Below, in pieces: positions 32,732 through 41,543 of a DNA stretch of 64,000 nt. The position numbers and the translations under genes are program-made. This DNA comes from Bacillota bacterium. GTDB taxonomy: Bacteria; Bacillota; Clostridia; Acetivibrionales; DSM-1351. The stretch is taken from contig JAEZKZ010000110.1 in NCBI GenBank assembly GCA_023415305.1, positions 79,504-143,503 of the forward strand, written 5' to 3'. The stretch's first letter is position 1. Every line of letters starts with the position of its first letter. Under the pieces are notes generated by a model. That model ran no database searches, was not told where the DNA came from, and saw nothing but the letters and a program-made list of their open reading frames with translations.

Positions 32732-34057
32732 ATGGGAGTTTCAGATTTAAATTTTGATACTTTGAAGGTTAGAGCAGGCTATGATCCAAAGGAACACAAT
32801 TTTTCAGTTCAGGTTCCGGTATATCAGACTGCTTCCTTTGATCTTGGTGATACTGACAGGGCAGGTAGATTATTCAGTTTTTCAGAATTTGGATATCTAT
32901 ATACCAGAGTAGGAAATCCTACTGTAGATGTTCTGGAAAAAAGAGTTGCAGCACTTGATGGCGCATCGGCCGCAATAGCTGTGGGTTCAGGTATGGCTGC
33001 AGTAACCTATTCATTGTTTAACGTAGCGGAGGGCGGAGGAAGAATACTTACTACCGCTCAGGTATATGGCGGAACCTTCGACAGCTTTAAAAAGATTTAT
33101 CCGAACTTCAATATTGAAATTGATCAGGTAAATGAACTTGATAATCTTGATGAATGGAGAAGTAAGATAACACCCGATACCAAGGCAATATTTGTTGAAA
33201 CCATAAGCAATCCGAACGCTGCTATTGCCGATATTGAGGCTCTTGCAGAGATCGCACATGACAATGATATCCCCCTTATTGTTGACAATACCTTTGCCAC
33301 GCCGTACTTATTAAATCCGATTAAATACGGAGCTGATATAGTTGTATATTCCGCAACAAAAGCTCTGAACGGACACGGTAATGCCATTGCAGGACTTATT
33401 CTGGAAAGTGGTAAGTTTAACTGGGCCAACGGAAAATTTCCACAGTTTACTGAACCTGTATATATGTTCAGAGATGCAAAGGGGAATGAAAGAAGCTTCC
33501 TTGAGGCATTTGGTGCAGCTGCCTTTACAACCAGAGTCCGTATGAATTATCTTGCATATTTTGGTGCAGCACTTGGACCCTTCGATGCATATCTGGCCTT
33601 AGTGGGACTTGAGACATTATCAGAACGAGTACAAAAGCAGGTGTCGAATGCTGAAAAAATCATTAGCTTCCTCGAATCCAGGGAAGAAGTTGCCTGGGTA
33701 AATCATCCGGCTGCAAAAGACAGCAAATATAAGCTGTTGGCTCAAAAATATCTGCCTAAAGGTGCTGGTGCAATATTTACCTTTGGTCTGAATGCATCAG
33801 AAGATCAAATAAATACTTTTATAGATTCAACAAGCATATTCAGCTATCACGCAAATGTTGGAGATTCAAGATCCCTTATAATTAATTCCCCTAAAACAAC
33901 ACACGGTGAACTTACCCCTGAGGAACAGAAATTTGCCGGGATTCCTCCAGAAACTCTCAGGTTATCTATTGGTATAGAGGATGCCAACGACCTGATAAAT
34001 GATCTTGAAAAGGCATTTAAAAGAACTTTTACAAGTAAATCAGAGGACGTGGCCTGA
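32732..34057 (+). CDS. metY: O-acetylhomoserine sulfhydrylase
   Basis: A 441-residue Cys/Met metabolism PLP enzyme of the MetY type, longer than MetB/MccB proteins. The Schiff-base lysine is in YSATKALNGHGNAIAG; the MetY features LKVRAGYDP at the N-terminus and FNYHANVGDSRSLI-like (FSYHANVGDSRSLI) near the end are present. It makes homocysteine from O-acetylhomoserine and sulfide or methanethiol. GAGAGGTG precedes the ATG. It has its own conditional terminator upstream, so it can be regulated apart from the mcc genes. Confidence 0.92.
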   Translation: MGVSDLNFDTLKVRAGYDPKEHNFSVQVPVYQTASFDLGDTDRAGRLFSFSEFGYLYTRVGNPTVDVLEKRVAALDGASAAIAVGSGMAAVTYSLFNVAEGGGRILTTAQVYGGTFDSFKKIYPNFNIEIDQVNELDNLDEWRSKITPDTKAIFVETISNPNAAIADIEALAEIAHDNDIPLIVDNTFATPYLLNPIKYGADIVVYSATKALNGHGNAIAGLILESGKFNWANGKFPQFTEPVYMFRDAKGNERSFLEAFGAAAFTTRVRMNYLAYFGAALGPFDAYLALVGLETLSERVQKQVSNAEKIISFLESREEVAWVNHPAAKDSKYKLLAQKYLPKGAGAIFTFGLNASEDQINTFIDSTSIFSYHANVGDSRSLIINSPKTTHGELTPEEQKFAGIPPETLRLSIGIEDANDLINDLEKAFKRTFTSKSEDVA

Positions 34058-34146
34058 CGTTTGCATATCTATTGTTACAATTTCAAATATAAATATTTTA
34101 CTGTATGTGCTTTATAAAACAACGCATTGTCACATGCAATAATACA

Positions 34147-34220
34147 TTACAATTTGTGGCCGCTATGTCGGCTCAAAGCCATAATATATCAAAGCTATTT
34201 AAGTAGCTTGGGAGGTTAAT
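34147..34220 (+). repeat. Hairpin-SD module, three units
   Basis: ATTACAATTTGTGGCC leads into GGCCGCTATGTCGGCTC, then AAAGCCATAATATATC, then AAGCTA-TTTAAG-TAGCTT (34192-34209), followed by GGGAGGTTAAT. The last stem has changed on both arms relative to the GCC/GGC versions. Confidence 0.6.
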
Positions 34221-35324
34221 ATGAAAACAACAAAAAGAATTTCTGTAGGAATTTCAGTAAAGACATTAATATTGGCTATTTCTCTTATAATCGGACTCAC
34301 TGCCTGCGGCAGCACAGATAATACTGCCGGGAGCACTCAGGGTTCAAATGTTTCCTCAAGTACCAAAGCATCTAATACAGCTGCTGTTGGTTCAACTTCA
34401 GCAGATAAATCCGGTTCAAATAAAGGATTCAAATTCGGAAAGCTAAAGATTCAGGCCCTGGGAGGTGGAGCCTGCGGTGCTCCGTCCTATATTGCCCTGG
34501 AAAAAGGCTTCTTCGCTGAGGAAGGTCTGGATGTGGAACTGGTCAGCGGAACGCTGGATCAACTTAAAACAGGTTTGGTAACGGGAGAGTTTACAGTTAC
34601 AAACGGAGACTTTCAATACTTCCCGTCAATTCAGCAGGGAATGGACTTAAAAATAATCGGAGGCTTACATAAGGGCTGTATAAGACTGGTGGTTCCTCCA
34701 AATTCACCAATAAAAACTGCGAAGGATCTTAAGGGAAAGAAAATAGGCGTTGACGAAATCGGAGGGACTCCGATGTCTGTAGCTACAATAGTACTGGCGA
34801 ATGCAGGGATAGACCCACAAACAGAAGTAACCTGGTTGCCATATCCCCTGGACCAATTGACTCAGGCTGTAAAAAAGGGTGAAATAGATGCATTTGCTGC
34901 ATGGGATCCCTATGGAGTACTTGCTGAAAAGAATGAAGGATATACATCACTTTCCGATATATCAACCGATCCGCTGTTTGCAGGTAAAAGCTGCTGCTTC
35001 CTGTATGCATCAAAGAAACAGATTGATGAAAATCCTGAAAGAGTGGCTGCCATAGCAAGAGCATATAAAAAGGCAACTGAATGGATAAAGGCAAATCCAG
35101 AGGAAACGGCAAAGATAGAAATAGAAAAGAAATACGTCGCAACTGACGATATTAAGCTTCTTACAGATTTAATTAATTCCTATGATTATGAGTACACAAC
35201 AGCTAATGCATATGATGACACTAAATATTTCGTTGAACAGTTTAACAAAACAGGCTTCCTGAAAAAGGACACAGATCCCAAAAGCTTTGCAGATCAGGTA
35301 TACTATGACATTTTAAATAAATAA
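34221..35324 (+). CDS. NitT/TauT-type substrate-binding lipoprotein
   Basis: A 367-residue lipoprotein: signal ending IGLTACGS, then a long Ser/Thr/Asn-rich linker to about residue 70. The binding domain starts KLKIQALGGGACGAPSYIALEKGFFAEEGLDVELVSG. GLHKGCIRLVVPPNSPIKTAKDLKGKKIGV matches the same region in the protein at 18724. It belongs to an SsuA/TauA/NrtA-type importer with the next two genes. The ligand is unknown; the setting suggests a sulfonate or sulfate ester. Confidence 0.9.
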   Translation: MKTTKRISVGISVKTLILAISLIIGLTACGSTDNTAGSTQGSNVSSSTKASNTAAVGSTSADKSGSNKGFKFGKLKIQALGGGACGAPSYIALEKGFFAEEGLDVELVSGTLDQLKTGLVTGEFTVTNGDFQYFPSIQQGMDLKIIGGLHKGCIRLVVPPNSPIKTAKDLKGKKIGVDEIGGTPMSVATIVLANAGIDPQTEVTWLPYPLDQLTQAVKKGEIDAFAAWDPYGVLAEKNEGYTSLSDISTDPLFAGKSCCFLYASKKQIDENPERVAAIARAYKKATEWIKANPEETAKIEIEKKYVATDDIKLLTDLINSYDYEYTTANAYDDTKYFVEQFNKTGFLKKDTDPKSFADQVYYDILNK

Positions 35325-35380
35325 TAGTCAATTAAATAAGCAGATTTGGGAAAACAGTTCGATTGTATACTCTGTGATCA

Positions 35381-35475
35381 TCATTCGGCTCATTGCGATA
35401 AAGGATATATGTTTTCTTTACATTTTGTGGCCGCTAAGCGGCTCAAAGCCACCTGAAGTGGCTTAGGAGGTTAAG
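35381..35475 (+). repeat. Hairpin-SD module, two units, with truncated long-leader remnant
   Basis: CATTGCGATAAAGGATATAT matches copy B of the long leader (about 6363), but the anti-SD is missing. Then GGCCGC-TAA-GCGGCTC (35429-35444) and AAGCCAC-CTGAA-GTGGCTT (35446-35464) precede AGGAGGTTAAG and the ATG at 35476. Confidence 0.6.
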
Positions 35476-36519
35476 ATGAAAGAAGGAAATGCCATAGAAC
35501 TTCCGGCTTTACACGCCAGAGAACTGTCTACAAATAAAACCAATATTGAATCAAAAATCAATACTGATTTATATTGGAAAAAAACATCTGCTATCTGGCC
35601 AATCCTCCAGATAGCAGCGTATATTTCAGCATTACTGGTAAGTTTGTCATTACCGACAAAACAAATTGTAGATGTTATACCTTACCGTATTTTTTTAGTA
35701 TTGATTATTTTATTTCTTACTGTAAGGAGTATATATTCACTGTTTAATACAAAGCTTTATGCTGTAAATTGTCATAAGTCCCAGTTTTATTTTGCTGTGG
35801 GCTTGATTCTCACCTTTTGGGATATTATGACAACCAAAACAAACTACCTGCCATTGCCTTTCTTTCCCAGTCTTGCACAGATTCTTCAGGTAATGGTTGA
35901 GGATTCGTTTACCTTACTTATCAGTACATTGCACTCTATGAGATTGCTTGTTTTAGGCTTTACAACGGGTACCACACTTGGCTTGGTGTCAGGTGTTCTG
36001 ATAGGGTGGTACAGGCAATGGAACTACTGGCTGTTCCCTGTAATAAAAGTAATGGGTGTCATACCGGCAACAGCATGGATTCCTATTGCTATGTTTATTT
36101 TCCCCTCAAGCTTCTACGCTCAGATATTCCTTATTGTACTCTGCGTTTGGTTTCCAGTTGCGTATATGGCTTGCGGAGGAATTGCAAACATTCAGAAGTC
36201 CTACTTTGAAGCGGCCAGAACATTAGGTGCTGATGAGAAATTTCTTATATTTAAAGTTGCAATACCTGGTGCAATGCCTTCCATTTTCACGGGAATTTAC
36301 ACAGGCACGGGTGTATCCTTTGCAACGCTGGTGGTTTCCGAAATAATTGGAGCAAAAGCCGGGTTGGGCTGGTACATTAACTGGGCTAAAAGCTGGTCCA
36401 ATTATGCGAAGGTCTATGCGTCCATAATAGTAATGGCTATTGTTTTTTCAATTGTTATGGCGTTAATTTTCAGAGTAAGGGACAGAATTCTGGTCTGGCA
36501 GAAGGGGTTGTTGAAATGA
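35476..36519 (+). CDS. NitT/TauT-family ABC transporter permease
   Basis: A 347-residue membrane protein, longer than usual for SsuC/TauC (about 260). The extra N-terminal 90 residues include hydrophobic segments before the transport domain. The EAA loop is LGADEKFLIFKVAIPGAMPSIFTGIYTG, followed by SEIIGAKAGLGWYI. Overlaps the ATPase start by four bases (ATGA). Confidence 0.88.
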   Translation: MKEGNAIELPALHARELSTNKTNIESKINTDLYWKKTSAIWPILQIAAYISALLVSLSLPTKQIVDVIPYRIFLVLIILFLTVRSIYSLFNTKLYAVNCHKSQFYFAVGLILTFWDIMTTKTNYLPLPFFPSLAQILQVMVEDSFTLLISTLHSMRLLVLGFTTGTTLGLVSGVLIGWYRQWNYWLFPVIKVMGVIPATAWIPIAMFIFPSSFYAQIFLIVLCVWFPVAYMACGGIANIQKSYFEAARTLGADEKFLIFKVAIPGAMPSIFTGIYTGTGVSFATLVVSEIIGAKAGLGWYINWAKSWSNYAKVYASIIVMAIVFSIVMALIFRVRDRILVWQKGLLK

Positions 36520-37316
36520 ACAAAGAGAGCTTACCAAAATCAGGTTATATATCAATAAATAATATAAACAGAGTGTATACCGATGCCAACGGCTATGAGA
36601 CAGAAGCACTTCAAAATATCAATATCGATATCAAGCCCGGTGAATTTGTGTCATTAATAGGCCCTTCAGGATGTGGAAAGACAACACTTCTCAGACTGAT
36701 TGCCGGCTTGGATCAGGCCCAGAAAGGGCAGATAACTTTAGATGGAGAGCCGGTAGCAGGCACTCACTATGAACGGGGTTATGTATTTCAGCATGCAAAT
36801 CTTTTTCCATGGGAAACCGTTGAAAACAATATATCAGCAGGATTGAAGGCACGAAAAATATACAAGGAAAAGAAGCATGAGGTTTCACATTTCATAGAGC
36901 TTGCAGGACTGACCGGTTTTGAAAAATCCTACCCCCATCAGTTGTCAGGTGGTATGGCTCAGAGAGCCTCTCTGGCTCGTGCACTTATAAATGACCCAAA
37001 AGTATTATTACTGGATGAACCTTTAGGGGCATTGGATTCCTTTACCCGTTTTGATTTGCAGGATAAAATTCTTGAACTGTGGGACACCAGAGGTACTACT
37101 ACAATCCTGGTGACCCACGATGTGGATGAGGCTGTTTATCTGAGTGACAGGATTGTTATTATGACTCCGAGACCGGGAAAGATTGAGAGTATTATGGATG
37201 TAAAGCTGAAAAGACCCAGAGCCAGAAACAGCGAGGAATTCATTGCTTTGCGTACAGAAATACTTGAAAGACTTCATTTGGTTAGTAGCAAAGCACCTCT
37301 GGATTACTATTTGTAG
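36516..37316 (+). CDS. NitT/TauT-family ABC transporter ATPase
   Basis: A 266-residue ABC ATPase with Walker A GPSGCGKTT, signature LSGGMAQR and Walker B VLLLDEPLGALD, then THDVDEAV, as in SsuB/TauB. It closes a complete binding protein-permease-ATPase transporter (34221-37316). Could in principle also power the channel pair at 16995/17958, but it is far from it. Confidence 0.91.
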   Translation: MNKESLPKSGYISINNINRVYTDANGYETEALQNINIDIKPGEFVSLIGPSGCGKTTLLRLIAGLDQAQKGQITLDGEPVAGTHYERGYVFQHANLFPWETVENNISAGLKARKIYKEKKHEVSHFIELAGLTGFEKSYPHQLSGGMAQRASLARALINDPKVLLLDEPLGALDSFTRFDLQDKILELWDTRGTTTILVTHDVDEAVYLSDRIVIMTPRPGKIESIMDVKLKRPRARNSEEFIALRTEILERLHLVSSKAPLDYYL

Positions 37317-37379
37317 TCAGCCTTGACTAATAAATGAAGTTGATTGCTGGCGATAGAATTGATTTGAAGGGGGCAACAA

Positions 37380-38426
37380 ATGGAGCATTTATCACATATT
37401 TTTACGTTTTTTTCAAAGCTGATTAACCTGGAATACCTGCCTGATTTAGGAAACAAGGTCAGCCTTGGACTAATATTCTTGTTTGGCTTGCTTACCTCCT
37501 TTCATTGTATTGCAATGTGCGGAGGTCTGGTAATAACCAACAGTATCAACAAAAAAGGAATTTCACCAAATACTATTTATAATTGCGGAAGAATTGCCTC
37601 ATATTCGATTATAGGCGGAATTGCAGGGGGAATAGGCAAGGTTGTCAGCCCTAATGGCTTGTGGAAAGGAATAATCCCTTTGCTGGGCGGAATTTTTATG
37701 ATACTGTTGGCAGTCAAGCTGTTGAATGTGTTTCCTGCATTACGGAAATTCAATCTCAGACTGCCGACATTTATAGCTAAGCGAATCTTTGCAGGTAAAT
37801 TCAAAAGTCATTTGGTTATAGGTTTGCTTAGCGGTCTCATGCCTTGCGGACCACTACAAATGGTACAGCTGTACGCACTGGGAACAGGGAGTATCCTAAT
37901 AGGTGCTGCTTCTTCCTTTGTTTTTGCGCTGGGAACAGTACCGTTGCTGTTAACCTTCGGGTATATTAATTCGGTATTATATAAGAAACATGCAAAAATT
38001 ATCTCAGCTATAAGTGCTGCCGTAGTACTGGTTTTAGGTTTTGCCATGTTAAGCAGAGGACTGGCACTCTATGGAGTAGACGTAAGCCTGACTTCATTTA
38101 ATAAATCCACATACACTCAGAATAAAGGTAAAGCAACTCAGAACGTTTCGTATAAAGAGACAGTACAGGTAATTGAATCAGAAATTAAAGCAGATGAATA
38201 TCCGATAATCATTGTTAAAAAAGGTGTGAAGGTGAAGTGGAATTTAAAGGCCACTGAAGAAAATCTTAATTATTGCAACAATGAAATAGCTATTCCGGAT
38301 TTTAAAATTGAAAAAAAATTAAGCCCTGGTAACAACATAATTGAATTTACTCCTGTTGAAACAGGTGACATTGTCTACACCTGCTGGATGGGAATGATAA
38401 AAGGCCGGATAAAGGTAATTGATTGA
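37380..38426 (+). CDS. UreH/TauE-like membrane protein with C-terminal cupredoxin-like domain
   Basis: A 348-residue protein. The membrane part (about residues 20-230) has the UreH-like TM2 signatures FHCIAMCGGLV and LLSGLMPCGPLQMVQLYALGTGS, whose paired cysteines are typical of DsbD/UreH2-like and sulfite-exporter TauE relatives. A C-terminal soluble domain (about 260-348) looks like a cupredoxin: NYCNNEIAIPDFKIEKKLSPGNNIIEF and VYTCWMGM have the Cys..Cys-Met pattern of copper sites. It could move copper, electrons or oxidised sulfur across the membrane. GGGGG precedes the ATG. Follows the transporter by 63 bases. Confidence 0.72.
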   Translation: MEHLSHIFTFFSKLINLEYLPDLGNKVSLGLIFLFGLLTSFHCIAMCGGLVITNSINKKGISPNTIYNCGRIASYSIIGGIAGGIGKVVSPNGLWKGIIPLLGGIFMILLAVKLLNVFPALRKFNLRLPTFIAKRIFAGKFKSHLVIGLLSGLMPCGPLQMVQLYALGTGSILIGAASSFVFALGTVPLLLTFGYINSVLYKKHAKIISAISAAVVLVLGFAMLSRGLALYGVDVSLTSFNKSTYTQNKGKATQNVSYKETVQVIESEIKADEYPIIIVKKGVKVKWNLKATEENLNYCNNEIAIPDFKIEKKLSPGNNIIEFTPVETGDIVYTCWMGMIKGRIKVID

Positions 38427-38443
38427 TTCTGATATTAAAGTTA

Positions 38444-38475
38444 ACCGCAAACGATAGCGGTGGATGGGAGATAAT
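38444..38475 (+). repeat. Hairpin-SD module
   Basis: ACCGC-AAACGATA-GCGGT (38444-38461) followed by GGATGGGAGATAAT and the ATG at 38476. Confidence 0.55.
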
Positions 38476-39120
38476 ATGTTAAAAAACAAGATATTAGTTT
38501 TTCTGGTGCTGATACTGACTTTTTCATTTACAAGCATTGTTTATACAGAAAACATCAGTGCAGCATCAAAACATACTACAACAAATAAGAAAGTTGAAAG
38601 TAGCATATATAAAGGGATTTTAAAAACAAAAAACAGCAAGTACGGAATTGAGATCAAAAACAAGGATGGAACTAAAAAGTATTTAGTTTTTGATAAAAAG
38701 GGACAACAGCTTGTCAAAGAGCTTGTATCTTCCTCAAAAATCAAAGAGGGAGCTGCTATCAGCGTTAATGGTACAATAAAGAAAAATGTCCTTCAGGTTA
38801 AATCTATAACTGAGGATAGTATTAAAGAGCAAAGCTTTAACGGCTGGCTTGGAGATTCGGATTGCAGTCCAAATCTGGAGGACCCGACAAAAATGGGGGC
38901 TGATTGTCTGGAATGCCCCCATTGCGAAGCCAGCGGGTACGGAATATCTGTGAAACAGAAGGATGGAAGCTATAAATATTACAAATTTGATGATAATGGT
39001 CATAAGCTTGCTAAGGATAACATTATACCTAAAATAACGACTGAAAAAGTGCCCGAGATAACTGTGAAAGGAACCTTGGAAGGGGATATTATCAAAGTGA
39101 GCTCAATAACACTAAAGTAA
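38476..39120 (+). CDS. Secreted two-repeat protein, unknown function
   Basis: A 214-residue protein with an N-terminal signal peptide (FLVLILTFSFTSIVYTENISAA). The mature part has two related segments: YKGILKTKNSKYGIEIKNKDGTKKYLVFD.. and FNGWLGDSDCSP..GYGISVKQKDGSYKYYKFDDNG, each ending in a ..VNGTIKK/VKGTLEG strand. Repeat 2 alone carries an insertion with five acidic/Cys residues (DSDC, DCLECPHCE) that could bind a metal. I do not recognise a named family. It follows the cupredoxin-tailed membrane protein, so a copper or thiol role outside the cell is possible. Confidence 0.65.
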   Translation: MLKNKILVFLVLILTFSFTSIVYTENISAASKHTTTNKKVESSIYKGILKTKNSKYGIEIKNKDGTKKYLVFDKKGQQLVKELVSSSKIKEGAAISVNGTIKKNVLQVKSITEDSIKEQSFNGWLGDSDCSPNLEDPTKMGADCLECPHCEASGYGISVKQKDGSYKYYKFDDNGHKLAKDNIIPKITTEKVPEITVKGTLEGDIIKVSSITLK

Positions 39121-39182
39121 AGTTATTTAATAACAAGATAAGATCTATAGTAAAATAATTAGTATCGAGATTTACCCATAGA

Positions 39183-39236
39183 AACACCTTATAGAAGCAG
39201 ATTTTTTAACAGGTCTGATATATAAGGTGTTTTTTT
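39183..39236 (+). terminator. Intrinsic terminator
   Basis: AACACCTTATA (39183-39193) pairs with TATAAGGTGTT (39221-39231), with a smaller CAGA/TCTG stem in the loop, followed by seven T. It ends the transporter/UreH-like unit before the sulfate operon. Confidence 0.85.
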
Positions 39237-39279
39237 CAAAAAAAATTAACATGCTTTAGTAAAATAATTCATTAACCTA

Positions 39280-39308
39280 TTGACAGACTTTTAACCACAT
39301 GTTAATAT
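39280..39308 (+). promoter_or_regulatory. Promoter of the sulfate uptake operon
   Basis: TTGACA (39280-39285), 17 bases, TAATAT (39303-39308). The rest of the 344-base gap 39121-39464 holds the terminator above, an AT-rich leader with TATAAAACATATAAGAAT near 39318, and a weak stem before a T8 run near 39393. Confidence 0.75.
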
Positions 39309-39464
39309 TTCAATAACTTATAAAACATATAAGAATGCTATGTGTAATTTATTCATACATATTTACAGACTCTATAATATATGTAACAGTTAATTTTTTT
39401 TAAGAAATAACATATTAATATGATATGAATACTAATATAATAAATTAAAAGGGAGAGAACAGTT

Positions 39465-40544
39465 ATGACAAAAAGAAAATTGACAAGGTTTGCATTAGTG
39501 ATTTTAAGTCTCGTATTATCTATATCGGTTTTGGCTGGTTGCGGAGAAAGCAGCAACAATACAGCAGCAGGTAATACTGCATCAGGTAATGAGGTTGACA
39601 GCAGTAAACCAGTTACACTTTTAAACGTTTCCTATGATCCAACCCGTGAACTATACCAGGCGTATAATGAAGCATTCACCAAATACTGGAAGACCAAAAC
39701 AGGACAGGATGTTACAGTTCAGCAATCTCATGGTGGATCAGGAAGTCAGGCTAGAACAGTTATAGACGGAAATGAAGCTGATGTAGTTACACTGGCACTT
39801 GCATATGATATTGACTCTATCAATAAAAACAAAGAATTAATTAATAAGGAATGGCAAAAACGTTTGCCAAACAATTCAACACCTTACACTTCAACCATAG
39901 TATTTCTCGTCAGAAAAGGAAATCCAAAAAACATAAAGGACTGGGATGATCTGGTCAAGCCGGGAGTCCAGGTAATTACTCCAAATCCCAAAACTTCAGG
40001 TGGAGCACGCTGGAATTATCTTGCAGCCTGGGGATATTCACTGAAAAAGACCAATAATGATCAGCAGAAGGCTCAAGAATTTGTAAAAGCTCTTTTTGCA
40101 AATGTTCCTGTGTTGGATTCAGGAGCACGCGGCTCCACAACAACCTTTGTTGAACGCGGACTTGGTGATGTGTTGATTGCATGGGAAAACGAGGCCTTTC
40201 TCTCAATAAATGAGCTTGGTAAGGATAAATTTGAAATAGTTGTACCATCAATAAGCATACTGGCCGAACCACCGGTCTCTGTAGTTGATTCCGTTGTTGA
40301 TAAAAAAGGAACTCGAAAGGTTGCCGAAGCTTATCTGGAATATCTCTACAGTGATGAGGGTCAGGAAATAGCAGCTAAAAATTATTACAGACCAAGAAAT
40401 GAAACTGTAGCAAAGAAGTTTGAAAGTCAGTTCCCAAAGATAAATCTCTTTACCATTGACGAAGAATTTGGAGGCTGGGCAAAAGCACAGAAGGAACACT
40501 TCGATGATGGCGGAGTATTTGATCAGATTTACGTAAAAAAATAA
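39465..40544 (+). CDS. sbp: Sulfate-binding lipoprotein
   Basis: A 359-residue lipoprotein: signal ending SVLAGCGES. The mature domain has the sulfate-binding signatures LLNVSYDPTRELYQAYNEAF, QSHGGSGSQARTVIDG, TPNPKTSGGARWNYLAAWGY and GLGDVLIAWENEAF. It binds sulfate or thiosulfate for the CysT/CysW/CysA importer. GGGAG precedes the ATG. First gene of the operon. Confidence 0.95.
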   Translation: MTKRKLTRFALVILSLVLSISVLAGCGESSNNTAAGNTASGNEVDSSKPVTLLNVSYDPTRELYQAYNEAFTKYWKTKTGQDVTVQQSHGGSGSQARTVIDGNEADVVTLALAYDIDSINKNKELINKEWQKRLPNNSTPYTSTIVFLVRKGNPKNIKDWDDLVKPGVQVITPNPKTSGGARWNYLAAWGYSLKKTNNDQQKAQEFVKALFANVPVLDSGARGSTTTFVERGLGDVLIAWENEAFLSINELGKDKFEIVVPSISILAEPPVSVVDSVVDKKGTRKVAEAYLEYLYSDEGQEIAAKNYYRPRNETVAKKFESQFPKINLFTIDEEFGGWAKAQKEHFDDGGVFDQIYVKK

Positions 40545-40554
40545 TACATAATGG

Positions 40555-40587
40555 ACCGTACCGGAACCCTGAGGGTTCCGATACGGT
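40555..40587 (+). repeat. Strong intercistronic hairpin sbp/cysT
   Basis: ACCGTA..CGGAACCC pairs with GGGTTCCG..TACGGT across a TGA loop, with one mismatch pair. No T run follows, so it more likely protects or processes the abundant sbp mRNA than ends it. Confidence 0.65.
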
Positions 40588-40608
40588 AATTAAATCCGAG
40601 GTGAATTC

Positions 40609-41457
40609 ATGAATCTGACATTTAAGCCGTTAAAAATAAGGCAGCAAAGTGTAATACCGGGATTCGGGCTGACTATGGGATTAACGATATTTTACATAAC
40701 TCTGTTGATTTTAATTCCAGTCTCCATGGTATTTATCAATAGTTCCGGTCTCGGACTGGAAAGCTTTTGGCAAATTGCCTCAAGTGAGAGGGTGGTTGCA
40801 TCCTTAAAGGTGTCCTTCAGTACATCATTTTTAGCCGCACTAATAAATGCTGTTTTTGGTCTTCTATTGGCATGGGTGCTTGAGAGATACACTTTCCCTG
40901 GCAAAAAGATCATAGATGGATTGATTGATCTTCCCTTTGCTTTACCTACAGCAGTTGCAGGTATATCCCTTACCACATTGTATGCCCCCAACGGATGGAT
41001 AGGGAGACTGTTTGAACCTCTGGGTATAAAAATTTCCTATACACCACTGGGAATAACTATTGCATTGGTATTTATAAGCTTTCCATTTGTAATTAGAACA
41101 GTTCAGCCCGTTTTACACAGTATTGATACAGAGGTAGAGGAAGCTGCAGCCTGTCTTGGGGCAAGCAGATTCCAAACTTTTCGTAAAATCATTATTCCTG
41201 AGCTGCTTCCAGCACTTATAACAGGCTTTGCACTTTCCTTTGCAAGAGCTCTTGGGGAGTATGGTTCTGTAGTATTTATTTCAGGGAATATGCCCCTGAG
41301 GACTGAAATAACACCACTGTTAATCAGAACAAAGCTTGAACAGTATGATTATGCAGGAGGAACAGCCGTTGCAGCAATCATGCTTATAATCTCATTTTTA
41401 ATGCTTCTGATTATTAATCTTTTTCAATGGTGGGCAAGTAACAGGCACAAAACGTGA
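40609..41457 (+). CDS. cysT: Sulfate ABC transporter permease CysT
   Basis: A 282-residue inner-membrane protein with about six spans. The EAA loop is LGASRFQTFRKIIIPELLPALITGFALSFARALGEYGSVVFISGNMP, where ALGEYGSVVFISGN is diagnostic of CysT/CysU. Works with CysW and CysA on sulfate delivered by Sbp. GAGGTG precedes ATG 40609. Confidence 0.94.
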   Translation: MNLTFKPLKIRQQSVIPGFGLTMGLTIFYITLLILIPVSMVFINSSGLGLESFWQIASSERVVASLKVSFSTSFLAALINAVFGLLLAWVLERYTFPGKKIIDGLIDLPFALPTAVAGISLTTLYAPNGWIGRLFEPLGIKISYTPLGITIALVFISFPFVIRTVQPVLHSIDTEVEEAAACLGASRFQTFRKIIIPELLPALITGFALSFARALGEYGSVVFISGNMPLRTEITPLLIRTKLEQYDYAGGTAVAAIMLIISFLMLLIINLFQWWASNRHKT

Positions 41458-41543
41458 CATGTTTGCTTGCAGTCGGTGTTTTATGGTATTCACCTGTATT
41501 TTGTGGATTCAGGATATAAATAAATTATTTATATGGAGGTCGT

